Shown piece by piece: positions 7,144-14,322 of a stretch of 14,322 bases of DNA. The notes under the pieces were generated by a model. That model ran no database searches. It was not told the origin of the DNA and was given only the letters and a program-made list of their open reading frames with translations. Position 1 is the first letter of the stretch. Each line of letters begins with the position of its first letter. Position numbers and translations under genes: made by a program. This DNA is from JAKLKS01 sp964370855 (GTDB lineage: Bacteria; Planctomycetota; JAJSAM01; JAKLKS01), in contig CAYJMF010000113.1 of the NCBI GenBank assembly GCA_964370855.1, forward strand, positions 1-14,322, in the 5' to 3' direction.

Positions 7144-7383
7144 ATGAAGACCGTCCTCGTCGCCGGTTCCCCCCTCGCGGCCCACCTCGCGGCGGGCCTC
7201 CTCCGCGAGGCGGGCATCGCCGTGGTCGTGGAGGGGGAGAACCTCCAGGGCGCCTTCGGGGACATCCCCGTCGATCTCACCACGCGCCCCGCCGTCCGAG
7301 TGCTCCGCGACGAGGATGCGGACCGCGCCGTCGCCATACTGAACCCGACCCAGATTGGCGGCGGGGACGGGGACGGGGCCTGA
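7144..7383 (+). CDS. DUF2007-like signal-transducing protein with repeat-derived C-terminus
   Basis: A 79-residue protein with the DUF2007 pattern: MKTVLVAGSPLAAHLAAGLLREAGIAVVVEGEN, a short variable segment, then RPAVRVLRDEDADRAVAIL. The family adopts a small ferredoxin-like fold similar to PII-type proteins and is thought to act in signalling, without a defined ligand. The last 17 or so residues (AILNPTQIGGGDGDGA) are encoded inside the left arm of an inverted-repeat element. The native ending and stop codon may therefore have been replaced by the element. The nearest ribosome-site candidate is GAGG directly before the ATG or AGGGGG further upstream. It converges on the glycine-rich gene. 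Confidence 0.7.
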   Translation: MKTVLVAGSPLAAHLAAGLLREAGIAVVVEGENLQGAFGDIPVDLTTRPAVRVLRDEDADRAVAILNPTQIGGGDGDGA

Positions 7384-7447
7384 TCACCCGGGCAGTAGTG
7401 ATGCCCCCGTCCCCGCCGCCAATCTGGGTCGGGTTCAGTATGGCGAC
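7330..7447. repeat. REPIN-like inverted-repeat element 1
   Basis: Perfect 43-bp arms (7330-7372 and 7405-7447) surround a 32-nt spacer, which itself can form a small stem (ATCAC at 7383-7387 with GTGAT at 7398-7402). The arm contains ATACTGAACCCGACCCAGATT, spelled here across positions 7337-7357, which is closely related to the arm of element 2. It lies between convergent genes, overlapping the C-terminal codons of both and supplying at least the stop codon of the glycine-rich gene. It can act as a bidirectional transcription terminator. The structure fits paired REP sequences mobilised by a RAYT transposase, but no such gene is in the window. Confidence 0.7.
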
Positions 7448-9396
7448 AGCGGGATCCGCAGGCTCTCCACGAAGGGGAGCGGGTCCGCCGCGGTCCTTCC
7501 CGGCGGGACCGTGAAGGTCATCCGGACGCGCAGGAACCGGTACCCCTTCCCGTTGAGCGCCGCCGTCGGATCCCGGACGACGCCCGCCGCGTCCCGGACG
7601 ACGAGCCAGCCGCTCGTCGGGCCGTCCTCCGCCGCCATCTCCACCTCGTAGGCGACGGTGGAGCCGGCGGGCACCGACTCCCGGAAGTCCGCGGCGGCGA
7701 AGGGGAGGACCCGGGACGCCCCCGCGGGGAGAGCGAACCACGCGCCCGTGAACACCGAGGGCGCGTCGGATGCGCCCGACGCGGGGCGGAACGGCGCCGA
7801 GGTGAAGTCCGGGAGGAGGACCGCGCTCCCCGTCCCCTCGACGGTCCCGTCGGCGTCCTCGACGTGGATGCGCCCCGAGGCGCCGTCGCCGCCGCCGCCC
7901 TGCCAGCCCGAGAGGAACGCGCCGGCCTCGCCGCCGGAGACGTCCAGCGTCCCGCCGGCCAGGTCCACCCGCCCTCCCGCGAGGATCGCGATGGTCCCGC
8001 CGGAGCCGCCGCCGCCCGCCGCCCCCGCGTAGGGGTCGGCGAAGACGTTCCCGCCGTGGCCGCCGCGGGCGAGGATCGCGTTCTTCACGACGACGTCGCC
8101 GCCGCTCCGGAGGAGCAGCCCACCGCCGCCGCCGCCGCCGCCGGCCGCGCCGTTGCGCCACTCCGCCCCCTCGGGGAAGCAGGCGGAGTTGCCGCCGGCG
8201 CCGCCGCCGGAGCCGCCGACGCCGAGGAGGTGGAACTCCGCCCCGTCGGCCGTGGCCGCCGAGGTCGGCAGGATGCCGCCCGGCGCCCCGCCGGCGCCGC
8301 CCGGCGCGTTGCCCTCGGGGTAGGAGGGGAAGTTCCCGGCCTCGCCCCAGCCGCCGGGGCCGGCCATGCCGCCGCCGCCCCCGCCGCCGCCGAAGTTCCA
8401 GGTCGGATCCACGGGGAGCTTCTGGAGGCCGCCGGCGCCGCCGCCGCCGCCGCCGTTGCGCCCGTCCCCGCCGGCGCCGCCGGGCTCCGTGAGCGAGGTC
8501 CCCGCGAGGGAGGACCCGCCCGCGCCGGCGCCGGGGCCGCCGGCGCCGCCGGGGGCCACGGGGAGCTCCGGCGTCCCGGCCTCGAGCTCCGCGCTCGCGC
8601 CCGCGGCGCCGGAGGCGTCCAGCGTCCCCTCGATGATCGTCGAGCGGAGCGAGAGCAGGCGGGCCGGGAGGGAGCCGGTGATCCGCACCGTCACCCCCTC
8701 GCGGATCCGGATGGAGCGGAAGCGGAAGGCCCCGTCCACGGCCTCGGGGGAATCCGTGGAGAGGGTCACGTCCTCCGCGGGGTCGAAGTCGCCGAGGGAT
8801 CCGTCCCCGGGGGCGGACTGGATGCGCGCGGCGACGGCGCCGGGCACGGCGTCGTTGAAGGAGGCCGTGGTCGCGGCGGCGTCGAGGCCGTCGCCGCCGT
8901 CCCGGTCGAGGTCGGTCCCGGCGAACTGGAGCACGAGGGAGGGATCGACGGGGCCCGCGGGCGGCCGGCAGGGGGCGATGGCGTCGTCCGCCGCGAAGGG
9001 GCGGCCCTCCGCCGTCCGGCCCGAGAGCCGGGCGCGGGGGTCGGCGGCGCGCAGCCCCGCGTCCCGGACCCGGAACCGGAGGACCAGGTCGCGGTGGCCG
9101 TCGCGGTTGACGTCCTTCAGGCGGCCCCGGCCCCGGCGGATGGCCGCCGCCCCGGGGCCGAAGCGCACCGAGGAGGCGTCCACGGCGGAGGCGTCGAAGT
9201 CCGCGGAGCCGAGGAGCGCCACGGTGACGCAGCCCCTCGAGGACAGGGGGATCCGGTTGGCGTCGTCGCCGGGCCGGATGTCGATGGAGACGGGGATCCC
9301 CGGATCGGCGGCGGCGGGCGTCGCGGAGAGGACGGGAAGGAGCCCGAGGGATGCGAGGAGGAGGACGCGGGAGGGGGACGCGGGGAATCCGTGCAT
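7435..9396 (-). CDS. Secreted glycine-rich surface protein
   Basis: A 653-residue protein starting at ATG 9396 (GGAG seven bases upstream) with a signal peptide over residues 1-30 ending near ATPAAA. Residues 34-140 form a recurrent extracellular domain, beginning VSIDIRPGDDANRIPL, with GCVTVALLGSADFDAS and a calcium-loop-like DVNRDGHRD at 95-103. Residues about 170-275 look beta-rich. Residues about 275-545 are strongly Gly-rich, with repeated GGAGG and GGGGGG blocks and motifs such as GGGGSGGTIAILAGGRVDLAGGTLDVSGG, a pattern of surface or beta-helix proteins in Myxococcota and Planctomycetota. A beta domain ends the protein (FRPASG onward). It is probably an exported surface or extracellular protein. 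The stop codon falls inside repeat element 1, and the gene is bracketed by both REPIN-like elements. Confidence 0.75.
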   Translation of the reverse strand: MHGFPASPSRVLLLASLGLLPVLSATPAAADPGIPVSIDIRPGDDANRIPLSSRGCVTVALLGSADFDASAVDASSVRFGPGAAAIRRGRGRLKDVNRDGHRDLVLRFRVRDAGLRAADPRARLSGRTAEGRPFAADDAIAPCRPPAGPVDPSLVLQFAGTDLDRDGGDGLDAAATTASFNDAVPGAVAARIQSAPGDGSLGDFDPAEDVTLSTDSPEAVDGAFRFRSIRIREGVTVRITGSLPARLLSLRSTIIEGTLDASGAAGASAELEAGTPELPVAPGGAGGPGAGAGGSSLAGTSLTEPGGAGGDGRNGGGGGGAGGLQKLPVDPTWNFGGGGGGGGMAGPGGWGEAGNFPSYPEGNAPGGAGGAPGGILPTSAATADGAEFHLLGVGGSGGGAGGNSACFPEGAEWRNGAAGGGGGGGGLLLRSGGDVVVKNAILARGGHGGNVFADPYAGAAGGGGSGGTIAILAGGRVDLAGGTLDVSGGEAGAFLSGWQGGGGDGASGRIHVEDADGTVEGTGSAVLLPDFTSAPFRPASGASDAPSVFTGAWFALPAGASRVLPFAAADFRESVPAGSTVAYEVEMAAEDGPTSGWLVVRDAAGVVRDPTAALNGKGYRFLRVRMTFTVPPGRTAADPLPFVESLRIPLSPY

Positions 9397-9516
9397 GTCG
9401 ACTCCGTTCTTCCCGGTTTCCTCCCCCGCGAGGCGGTCGCCGACGGGGAGTATGCCATCGGATGTCGAGGGGAGGGACCGCCGTCCGCGGGGGGACGTGA
9501 TCCCCGTCACGAGAAT

Positions 9517-9622
9517 GGGAATACGGTACCCGACCCGTTTCATCGGGGTTGAGCGATGGGGTCCCGCCGGGCGGCCTGTCCCGAGCCCAACCCCGATGAA
9601 TCGGGTCGGGTACCGTATTCCC
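9517..9622. repeat. REPIN-like inverted-repeat element 2
   Basis: Arms of 35 bp (9517-9551 and 9588-9622) match at 34 positions, with one T-T mismatch at 9538/9601, around a 36-nt spacer. The spacer carries an inner CCGCC/GGCGG stem (9564-9568 with 9570-9574). The arm core ATACGGTACCCGACCC then GATT matches element 1. It begins directly after the stop codon of the DUF1207 gene and lies 120 bp before the start of the glycine-rich gene. It probably terminates transcription from the lipoprotein gene. The longer in-frame start for the glycine-rich gene lies inside this element and is not used. Confidence 0.7.
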
Positions 9623-10564
9623 CTAGTAGTCGAAGGCCAGCCCGATGGCGATGAAGCTCACGCGCTCCTTCAGGAACTGGGTCTGCGGGTCCCGGCCGTG
9701 GAAGTACTCGGCGCCGAAGCGGAAGCTGCGCCCGAAGGCGACGCCCACGGCGACGGTCGCTCCGGGGGTCCAGTCCTGCTCGTGGCGGGCCGTGATGTCC
9801 ACGGCGAAGTAGGGGGCGAGCCCCGAGGGGCCCTTGTGCCCGACCCACTCCGCGCCGGCCTGCACCCGCCCGTTCTTCGCCGGCTCGTGCACGTAGAGGG
9901 CGGCGGCCGCCTCGCCGTAGACCCGCGTGCCGGGGCCCGCGTCCCAGGAGAGGCCGAGGGCGGCCTCCTCGAGGTGGTAGGAGACCGCTTCCGCGCCGGT
10001 GCGCTCCATGTACTCGTCGCCGAGGTGGGAGGTCAGGTGGGAGAGGTGGATCTTCCAGGCGAGGTCCCCGTCCCGGAAGACCAGGGGGAGCCCGAAGCGC
10101 CAGTCCGTCGCGGCCATGTCGTAGTGCTCGGCGAGGTCGAAGCGCGCGAAGACCGCGGCCTCGAACTGGAGCTCCGTGCCCGACGCCGGGCTGTCCTCCC
10201 GCGTCCAGCGGAGGAGGGAGCGCTGGAGCCCGAGGGTGTTCTCGATGCGCCGGTGGCTGCCGTCGCCGGCGGGGAAGACGACCTTGACGTCGGCGCGGGA
10301 CTGCCGCTGGGCCGCGAGGTAGGGATCGTAGAGGAGGGGCCCCTCGGGGAAGATCGTCAGGCGGTGGGCGTCGGGGGGGACCGGCGCGGGGGGCGCCCCG
10401 TCGGGGGCCGCGCGCGCCGGGGTCGGCTCCTCGAGGCGGGTCAGGGTTCCCCGGTTCCGCAGGACCTTTCCGTCGGGGACGGAGGGGCCGGAGGCGCAGC
10501 CCGCGGCCAGGAGGGCAGGGGCGGGGAGCAGGAGGAGGAGAATCGCGCTGCGGGTACCGATCAT
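9623..10564 (-). CDS. DUF1207 outer-membrane lipoprotein
   Basis: A 313-residue protein starting at ATG 10564 behind AGGAGG (nine-base spacing). Residues 1-22 are a lipoprotein signal peptide with lipobox LAAG-C23. After a Pro/Ala-rich linker (about 40-65), the remainder matches DUF1207: FPEGPLLYDPYLAAQRQSRA, a block LFARFDL-like (VFARFDLAEHYDMAATDWRFG), VYHLSS-like (WKIHLSHLTSHLGDEYMERTG), and repeated amphipathic strands such as PYFAVDITARHEQDW. The final strand ends in a C-terminal aromatic (GLAFDY), typical of outer-membrane barrels. DUF1207 is found mostly in Planctomycetota and relatives; its function is unknown. The start lies 41 bp from the stop of the upstream toroid gene, so the two are probably one operon. 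Confidence 0.8.
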   Translation of the reverse strand: MIGTRSAILLLLLPAPALLAAGCASGPSVPDGKVLRNRGTLTRLEEPTPARAAPDGAPPAPVPPDAHRLTIFPEGPLLYDPYLAAQRQSRADVKVVFPAGDGSHRRIENTLGLQRSLLRWTREDSPASGTELQFEAAVFARFDLAEHYDMAATDWRFGLPLVFRDGDLAWKIHLSHLTSHLGDEYMERTGAEAVSYHLEEAALGLSWDAGPGTRVYGEAAAALYVHEPAKNGRVQAGAEWVGHKGPSGLAPYFAVDITARHEQDWTPGATVAVGVAFGRSFRFGAEYFHGRDPQTQFLKERVSFIAIGLAFDY

Positions 10565-10605
10565 CGGGGGCGGCCTCCTCCTGTGCGCCGACGGGAGCGG
10601 GAAGT

Positions 10606-12678
10606 CTACTCCCCCTTCCGCGCGTACCTGTAGTACGTCTCCAGCGTCAGGACCATCATGGCCGTGGTGTAGATCCTCCCTCCCTCCGGCGCCCAGGGGT
10701 CCACGGGGTCCCAGGATCCGCGGCGGTGGGAGCCCGGCTCCAGGCGCTGCCCCTGGATCACCGCCTGCTTCATGGCGTCGTTCCACCGGCTCCAGTCCTT
10801 CCCGCCCGCCTCGTGGAGGGCGAGGGATCCGAAGAGCCAGTAGCACCCGTCGATGGTGCCCGCGGAGGTGGACCACTTCGGGGGGAGGGCGAGGCAGAGG
10901 TCGAGCCCCTTCCGGACGAAGGGGTCCGCCGTCGTCTGCCCGCAGGCGAACCGCGTCCACGTGCCCATGGCCGTGAGCGACTCGGAGCGCTCCGCGGGGA
11001 AGTCGTCCATCAGCTCCTGGGGGCGGGCCGGGCCGTTGCCCCGGATTGTGTAGCCCACGCGGCCGTGCACCGGGTCCGTGACCTTCCGGAGCCAGCCCAT
11101 GGCCCCGTCGAAGGACGCGGGGTCCACGTCGAGGCCCGCCTCCCGGGCCGTGAAGAGCGCCGTCGCCATCCAGGTGGTGATGGAGGAGTCGTTGTCCTGC
11201 GGCTTCACGCCGTAGCGCCAGGCGAGGTAGGGGTTCCTGCAATGCTCGATGAAGTTCGCGCCGTTCTGCGCGGAGGCCTTGTAGAGCGGCGACCGCGTGA
11301 GGCCGTAGGCCTCGGCCATGGCCATGGTCGCGATGGCGTGGTTGTAGACGAAGTGGACCGAGGTGCGGGGGCCGAAGCAGCCCTCCTCGTCCTGCATGGC
11401 CTTGAGGTACTTGAGCCCGTTGCGGACGACGGACCCGTGCTTCGGGGTCTTGTGGGTCTCCCCCTTCCCGAGGAAGCAGAGGAGCGCGAGGCCCGTGACC
11501 CCGGGATCGTAGAGGGGGCCGCCGGTTCCGCCGCAGCGGTCGGAGCCGCAGCGCTTCTCGAATCCGTCGGCGTCCCAGTACCCGCCTTCGGACTGGTGGC
11601 GGACCAGCCAGTCGAGGCCGAGATCCACGGCGGTCTCCGTGCCCTCGCCCCCCCCGGCTTTCAGGGCCGCGGCGGCGGAGCGGCGGAGGCCGAAGGTGCC
11701 GGGGGCCGTCTCCGGGGAGCCGTCCTCGAGGACCTCCTCCCCCTCGTCGATGGGCGGCGTCTCGACGATCACCGCGCCCCCCTCGGGGGGCGCCGCCTGC
11801 CCCGCCATCCTCCCCGCCACCCGCGCGGCGGGAGGCGGGAGAGGGTCCCCGGGGAGCGGGGCACCGATGGCGTTGCCGAAGAGCGTGACCCCGACGGCGG
11901 CGGGGGCGGGCGCCGGAGCCGGCGCCGCCGTCCCCGACAGCTTCCCGGACTTGTTGAGCGTCGTGCCCCTGACGAGGACCGACTTCACGCCGAAGCGGAA
12001 GAGGACGTCCACCGCCTCCAGCACGGCGCCCCCGGCGACGCCGGGATCGGCGTCCACGGTGGCGGCGGTGTCCCCGCCCTTGAGGTCGGGGAAGGTCTTC
12101 GCGAGGTGGGCGTAGAGGGAGGGGCCGGGAGGGGAGGCGGAGGCGCCTCCCGGTTCAGCGGACCGCACCTTCACGGGGAAACGGGCGGCGGGGGAGGGGG
12201 GCGCGTTCCCCGGGGGGATCCCCCGGTCCACGGGGAGGAAGAGCGCCATGGCCCCCTCGGCGCCCCCGTCCTCGGGGACCGCGGCGAAGAGGACGCGGTA
12301 GACGCGCACCGAGGGGTCGGCGCAGGTCTGCATCGCCCACTGGAGGTCCTGCCAGCGGGCGGCGCGATCGGCGCGGAGGACGACGTGGAGCCGGGAGAGC
12401 CGCGCCTCCTCCTCCTCGCGGACCCGGTCGGCCCTCTCGCGGAGGAGCTGGCGGAGGCCGTTCAGGTCCATGGAGTTCCCGTCCACGACGATGTTCCCGG
12501 CGGCGGTGAGGGCGACGATCACCCGCTCCTTCTCCGGCGGGAGGTCGCCCACGGTGCCGAGCACGGGGAGGCGATCCCGCGGGACCGCGGCGGCGGGGTC
12601 CGGGGGGACGCGATCCTGCGCGAGGACCGCGGCGCCGGCGAACAGGGGAATCGAGGCGAGGAGGAGAAGGCGGCCCAC
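10606..12678 (-). CDS. Exported fusion: ExbD-like modules plus prenyltransferase-like toroid
   Basis: A 690-residue protein with GTG start 12678 and ribosome site AGGGAGGTG. Residues 1-21 are a signal peptide or anchor. Residues about 51-135 resemble the periplasmic domain of ExbD: VIVALTAAGNIVVDGNSMD, LRQLLRERAD, then LHVVLRADRAARWQDLQWAM. Residues about 160-240 look like a second, weaker copy (AATVDADPGVAGGAVLEAVDVLFRFGVKSVLV). A Pro/Ala linker follows. Residues about 345-688 are an alpha/alpha-toroid of the prenyltransferase/squalene-cyclase type: LDWLVRHQSEGGYWDADG, LYDPGVTGLALLCFLG, LKYLKAMQDEEGCFG, then AMGWLRKVTDP and a final GGRIYTTAMMVLTLETYYRY. The DxDD cyclase catalytic motif is absent, so a binding role is likelier than catalysis. 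It is co-directional with the DUF1207 lipoprotein. Confidence 0.72.
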   Translation of the reverse strand: MGRLLLLASIPLFAGAAVLAQDRVPPDPAAAVPRDRLPVLGTVGDLPPEKERVIVALTAAGNIVVDGNSMDLNGLRQLLRERADRVREEEEARLSRLHVVLRADRAARWQDLQWAMQTCADPSVRVYRVLFAAVPEDGGAEGAMALFLPVDRGIPPGNAPPSPAARFPVKVRSAEPGGASASPPGPSLYAHLAKTFPDLKGGDTAATVDADPGVAGGAVLEAVDVLFRFGVKSVLVRGTTLNKSGKLSGTAAPAPAPAPAAVGVTLFGNAIGAPLPGDPLPPPAARVAGRMAGQAAPPEGGAVIVETPPIDEGEEVLEDGSPETAPGTFGLRRSAAAALKAGGGEGTETAVDLGLDWLVRHQSEGGYWDADGFEKRCGSDRCGGTGGPLYDPGVTGLALLCFLGKGETHKTPKHGSVVRNGLKYLKAMQDEEGCFGPRTSVHFVYNHAIATMAMAEAYGLTRSPLYKASAQNGANFIEHCRNPYLAWRYGVKPQDNDSSITTWMATALFTAREAGLDVDPASFDGAMGWLRKVTDPVHGRVGYTIRGNGPARPQELMDDFPAERSESLTAMGTWTRFACGQTTADPFVRKGLDLCLALPPKWSTSAGTIDGCYWLFGSLALHEAGGKDWSRWNDAMKQAVIQGQRLEPGSHRRGSWDPVDPWAPEGGRIYTTAMMVLTLETYYRYARKGE

Positions 12679-12807
12679 GGAGCACCTCCCTTCGTGGGGC
12701 CGCCCATCCCGCGGCCCCGGGGGGAAGACGCGCCGAGTCTACGCCTCCGGCGGGGAGAGGGGAAGGGGGGGATCGGGGGGCCGGTCCCGGGCCCTGGCGA
12801 CCATGAC

Positions 12808-12833
12808 GAATCTGACATTGAATGTCAGGATTC
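12808..12833. promoter_or_regulatory. AT-rich palindrome, candidate operator
   Basis: CTGACATTGAATGTCAG (12812-12828) is a palindrome with 8-bp arms around one base, extended by GAATC on one side and GATTC on the other. It sits about 130 bp upstream of the GTG of the toroid gene, in a 215-bp intergenic stretch after the M23 gene. On the minus strand a TTGAGA hexamer (a 5/6 match to a -35 box) lies beside it. The low GC content against the background suggests a protein-binding site; the regulator is unknown. Confidence 0.4.
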
Positions 12834-12893
12834 TCAAACATGGGGAATCACCCCGGCCACCTCCGGCCCGCGTCGCCATGACCCTTGAAGCGG

Positions 12894-14144
12894 CTACTTC
12901 CGCTCGACGAACCAGCCCTCGCGGAGCGTCCACTCGGGGAGGTCGCGGGCGAAGGGGTCGTCGGGGCCGGGGTTGAGGCCCACGCGGACCTTGCGGAAGC
13001 CGAGGGGGAGGCCGACGAACTCGCCGGGCCGCTCGTGGAGGGAGAGGTGGAGGTGGGGGGCGCCGGAGTCCCCGGAGTTGCCGACCTCGGCGAGGATGTC
13101 GCCGAGGCGGAAGGCCGCCTCGCGGTCCACGGCGAGGCTCCCGCTCCGGAGATGGCCGAGGAGGAGGCGGAAGCCGTCGGCGAAGCGGATCACCATCGTG
13201 TTCCCGGCGTCCTTCCCGGCGTTGGCGTCCAGCGGCGCGCGGTCCTCCCCCTGCAGCGAGTCGAAGACGACGGTGCCCGGCTCCGGCGCGAAGATCGGCT
13301 TCCCGAAGGCGTAGTAGTCCTCGAGCCGCTTCGAGCCCGTCGCCGCCGTGGGGCGCAGCGCGTGGTCCACCAGGGAGAGGTCGTAGGCCACGAGCCCCCG
13401 GTGGCTCCAGAGGCCGTCGGCCCCCTGCCGGAGGAACCACTTGCCCGCGAGAGGCATCAGCAGCACCCGCTTCGGTTCCGCGTCGGGGGCGAGGGGGGGA
13501 TCCAGCGTCGGCGGGGGATCGGTCAGGCGGAAGGAGGCGGCCGCGGGGCCGACGTCGGCGGTCGCCTCCTTGAGGCCGCCGGGCAGCCAGGAGCAGGCCA
13601 GCACCCGCACGAAGGAGCGCCGCTCCCCGCGGAGCCAGGCCTTCCCCGGCTCCCCGAGGGCCGCGGCGATGGGCGAGAGGGGAACCCGCACCTCCACGGC
13701 CTCCGCGGCGGCGATCTCCACGGGGACGGCGGGGAGGAGCGCGCGCTTGCCGTCCTCGGGGAGGACCGTCACCTCGGGCTCGCCCTCGGCGCCGAAGCGC
13801 ACGACGGCGTCCCGGGAGGAGCGGCCGAGGAAGTCGATCTCCAGGGAGAAGGCCCGCTTCGCGCGGGAGGGGAACTTCGCCGTCGCGATGCGGACGAGGA
13901 CGGAGTCCTCGAGGGGCGCCACCGCGATGCCCTCGATGTCGAGGCCCCCCTCGGCGACGGGGGCCGGGTCGGCGTCGGCGAAGGTCGGCACGTCCTTCCA
14001 GTCGTGGGAGATGCCGTCCACCCTGATCTTCGCGGCGCGGGCGCGCAGCTCCCCGATGCGGGCGAGCACCGCCGCGTCGGGGTTCTCCTCCTGCGCGCAC
14101 AGGAGCGGCAGCGCGAGGAGCGCCGGACGGAACCAGAGCCTCAT
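12894..14144 (-). CDS. Secreted M23 zinc peptidase with CBM9-like N-terminal domain
   Basis: A 416-residue protein. Residues 1-17 form a signal peptide, followed by a short charged helix. Residues about 40-190 look like a beta-sandwich of the CBM9/DOMON type: IRVDGISHDWKDVPTFADA, GLDIEGIAVAP and SVLVRIATAKF. Residues about 230-380 are an M23 (lysostaphin-type) domain with the expected ligands: H248 in WSHRG, D255 in AYDLS, H331 in LGHLRSG, and the HxH pair H364/H366 in GNSGDSGAPHLHL. It probably cleaves peptide cross-links in peptidoglycan or a protein envelope, with the N-terminal domain binding a glycan (inference). ATG 14144 is chosen because it places the signal peptide at the N-terminus, though no good ribosome site precedes it. 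A GTG at 14189 would add 15 residues. Confidence 0.8.
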   Translation of the reverse strand: MRLWFRPALLALPLLCAQEENPDAAVLARIGELRARAAKIRVDGISHDWKDVPTFADADPAPVAEGGLDIEGIAVAPLEDSVLVRIATAKFPSRAKRAFSLEIDFLGRSSRDAVVRFGAEGEPEVTVLPEDGKRALLPAVPVEIAAAEAVEVRVPLSPIAAALGEPGKAWLRGERRSFVRVLACSWLPGGLKEATADVGPAAASFRLTDPPPTLDPPLAPDAEPKRVLLMPLAGKWFLRQGADGLWSHRGLVAYDLSLVDHALRPTAATGSKRLEDYYAFGKPIFAPEPGTVVFDSLQGEDRAPLDANAGKDAGNTMVIRFADGFRLLLGHLRSGSLAVDREAAFRLGDILAEVGNSGDSGAPHLHLSLHERPGEFVGLPLGFRKVRVGLNPGPDDPFARDLPEWTLREGWFVERK

Positions 14145-14264
14145 CCCCGGAGCGTAGGTGAGAAAAGGGGACGCGCACCACTTTTTCACTTTTCAGCGGG
14201 GGAGCCTCGGGTCCGCGTCCATCCGGGGCGGTTCGCGCGGGCGTTGCGCGCCTTGCGGCGCGCG

Positions 14265-14322
14265 GGTCCCGGAAGAAGGAAGGCGTCCCTGAACGACGGG
14301 ACGCCTTCCTTCTTCCGGGACC
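14265..14322. terminator. Perfect 25-bp inverted repeat at the right edge
   Basis: GGTCCCGGAAGAAGGAAGGC and five further bases (14265-14289) are mirrored exactly by 14298-14322 around an 8-nt loop, TGAACGAC. The stem is long and GC-rich, as in an intrinsic terminator, but any T-tract would lie beyond the window. It shares no core with the REPIN-like elements. Because it ends on the last base, it may mark an assembly break at a hairpin. Confidence 0.5.

Noticed and set aside
7900..8560. GCC/CGG trinucleotide repeats as a repeat array or phase-variable tract
   Set aside because: They encode the Gly-rich domain with irregular units and mixed Gly codons, and there is no uniform repeat unit.
9397..9543. 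Extended N-terminus of the glycine-rich protein starting inside element 2
   Set aside because: The extra 49 residues would bury the signal peptide and lie partly in the repeat; ATG 9396 has a good ribosome site.
7330..9622. Glycine-rich gene and flanking repeats as a composite transposon
   Set aside because: No transposase is present and each repeat is a self-contained hairpin rather than a terminal repeat of one large element.
8366..10633. 755-residue plus-strand ORF spanning the glycine-rich and DUF1207 genes
   Set aside because: It is Pro/Arg/Ala-rich and domain-free, and it crosses element 2; the minus strand carries signal peptides and family motifs.

Overview
This window is a very GC-rich bacterial sequence, most likely from a metagenome assembly. 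It appears to be a patchwork of three pieces joined through homopolymer tracts at about 277-370 and 6113-6235. Piece 1 (1 to ~280) has more relaxed codon use and holds a fragment of a multi-pass membrane protein. Pieces 2 (~370-6112) and 3 (~6236-14322) share extreme G/C preference at third codon positions and could come from one genome. A DUF1207 outer-membrane lipoprotein, a planctomycete-style prenyltransferase-like toroid protein and large secreted glycine-rich and M23 proteins point to Planctomycetota or a similar Gram-negative lineage. That assignment is inference, because no rRNA or marker gene is present.

Piece 2 holds, left to right: the 3' part of a TPR-like protein; a small stand-alone nucleotidyltransferase-fold protein; and a four-helix membrane protein. 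The last converges on an unusual regulator in which a receiver-like domain and a histidine-kinase-like domain have both lost their catalytic residues. Then comes a leftward operon of three small genes: an Ala-rich helical protein, an 88-residue membrane protein and a DUF1801 protein, the last two overlapping by GTGA. A divergent PhnB-like VOC protein follows, and piece 2 ends at the second homopolymer block.

Piece 3 begins with a leftward DUF2325-like gene cut at its 3' end by the homopolymer block. Two small rightward genes follow: a 35-residue Lys-rich protein and a DUF2007 protein. The rest is leftward and largely dedicated to exported proteins: an M23 peptidase with a CBM9-like N-terminal domain, a large exported protein joining ExbD-like modules to an alpha/alpha-toroid, a DUF1207 lipoprotein 41 bp behind it, and a 653-residue glycine-rich secreted protein. 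The toroid and DUF1207 genes look like one transcription unit. An AT-rich palindrome upstream of the toroid gene is a candidate operator.

The most distinctive non-coding features are two REPIN-like elements of 118 and 106 bp that flank the glycine-rich gene. Each is a long inverted repeat around a 32-36 nt spacer, and both share the core ATACnGnACCCGACCC followed by (A)GATT. A third, unrelated perfect 25-bp inverted repeat ends exactly at the right edge of the window. I see no CRISPR array, tRNA, rRNA, transposase or recognisable defence island.
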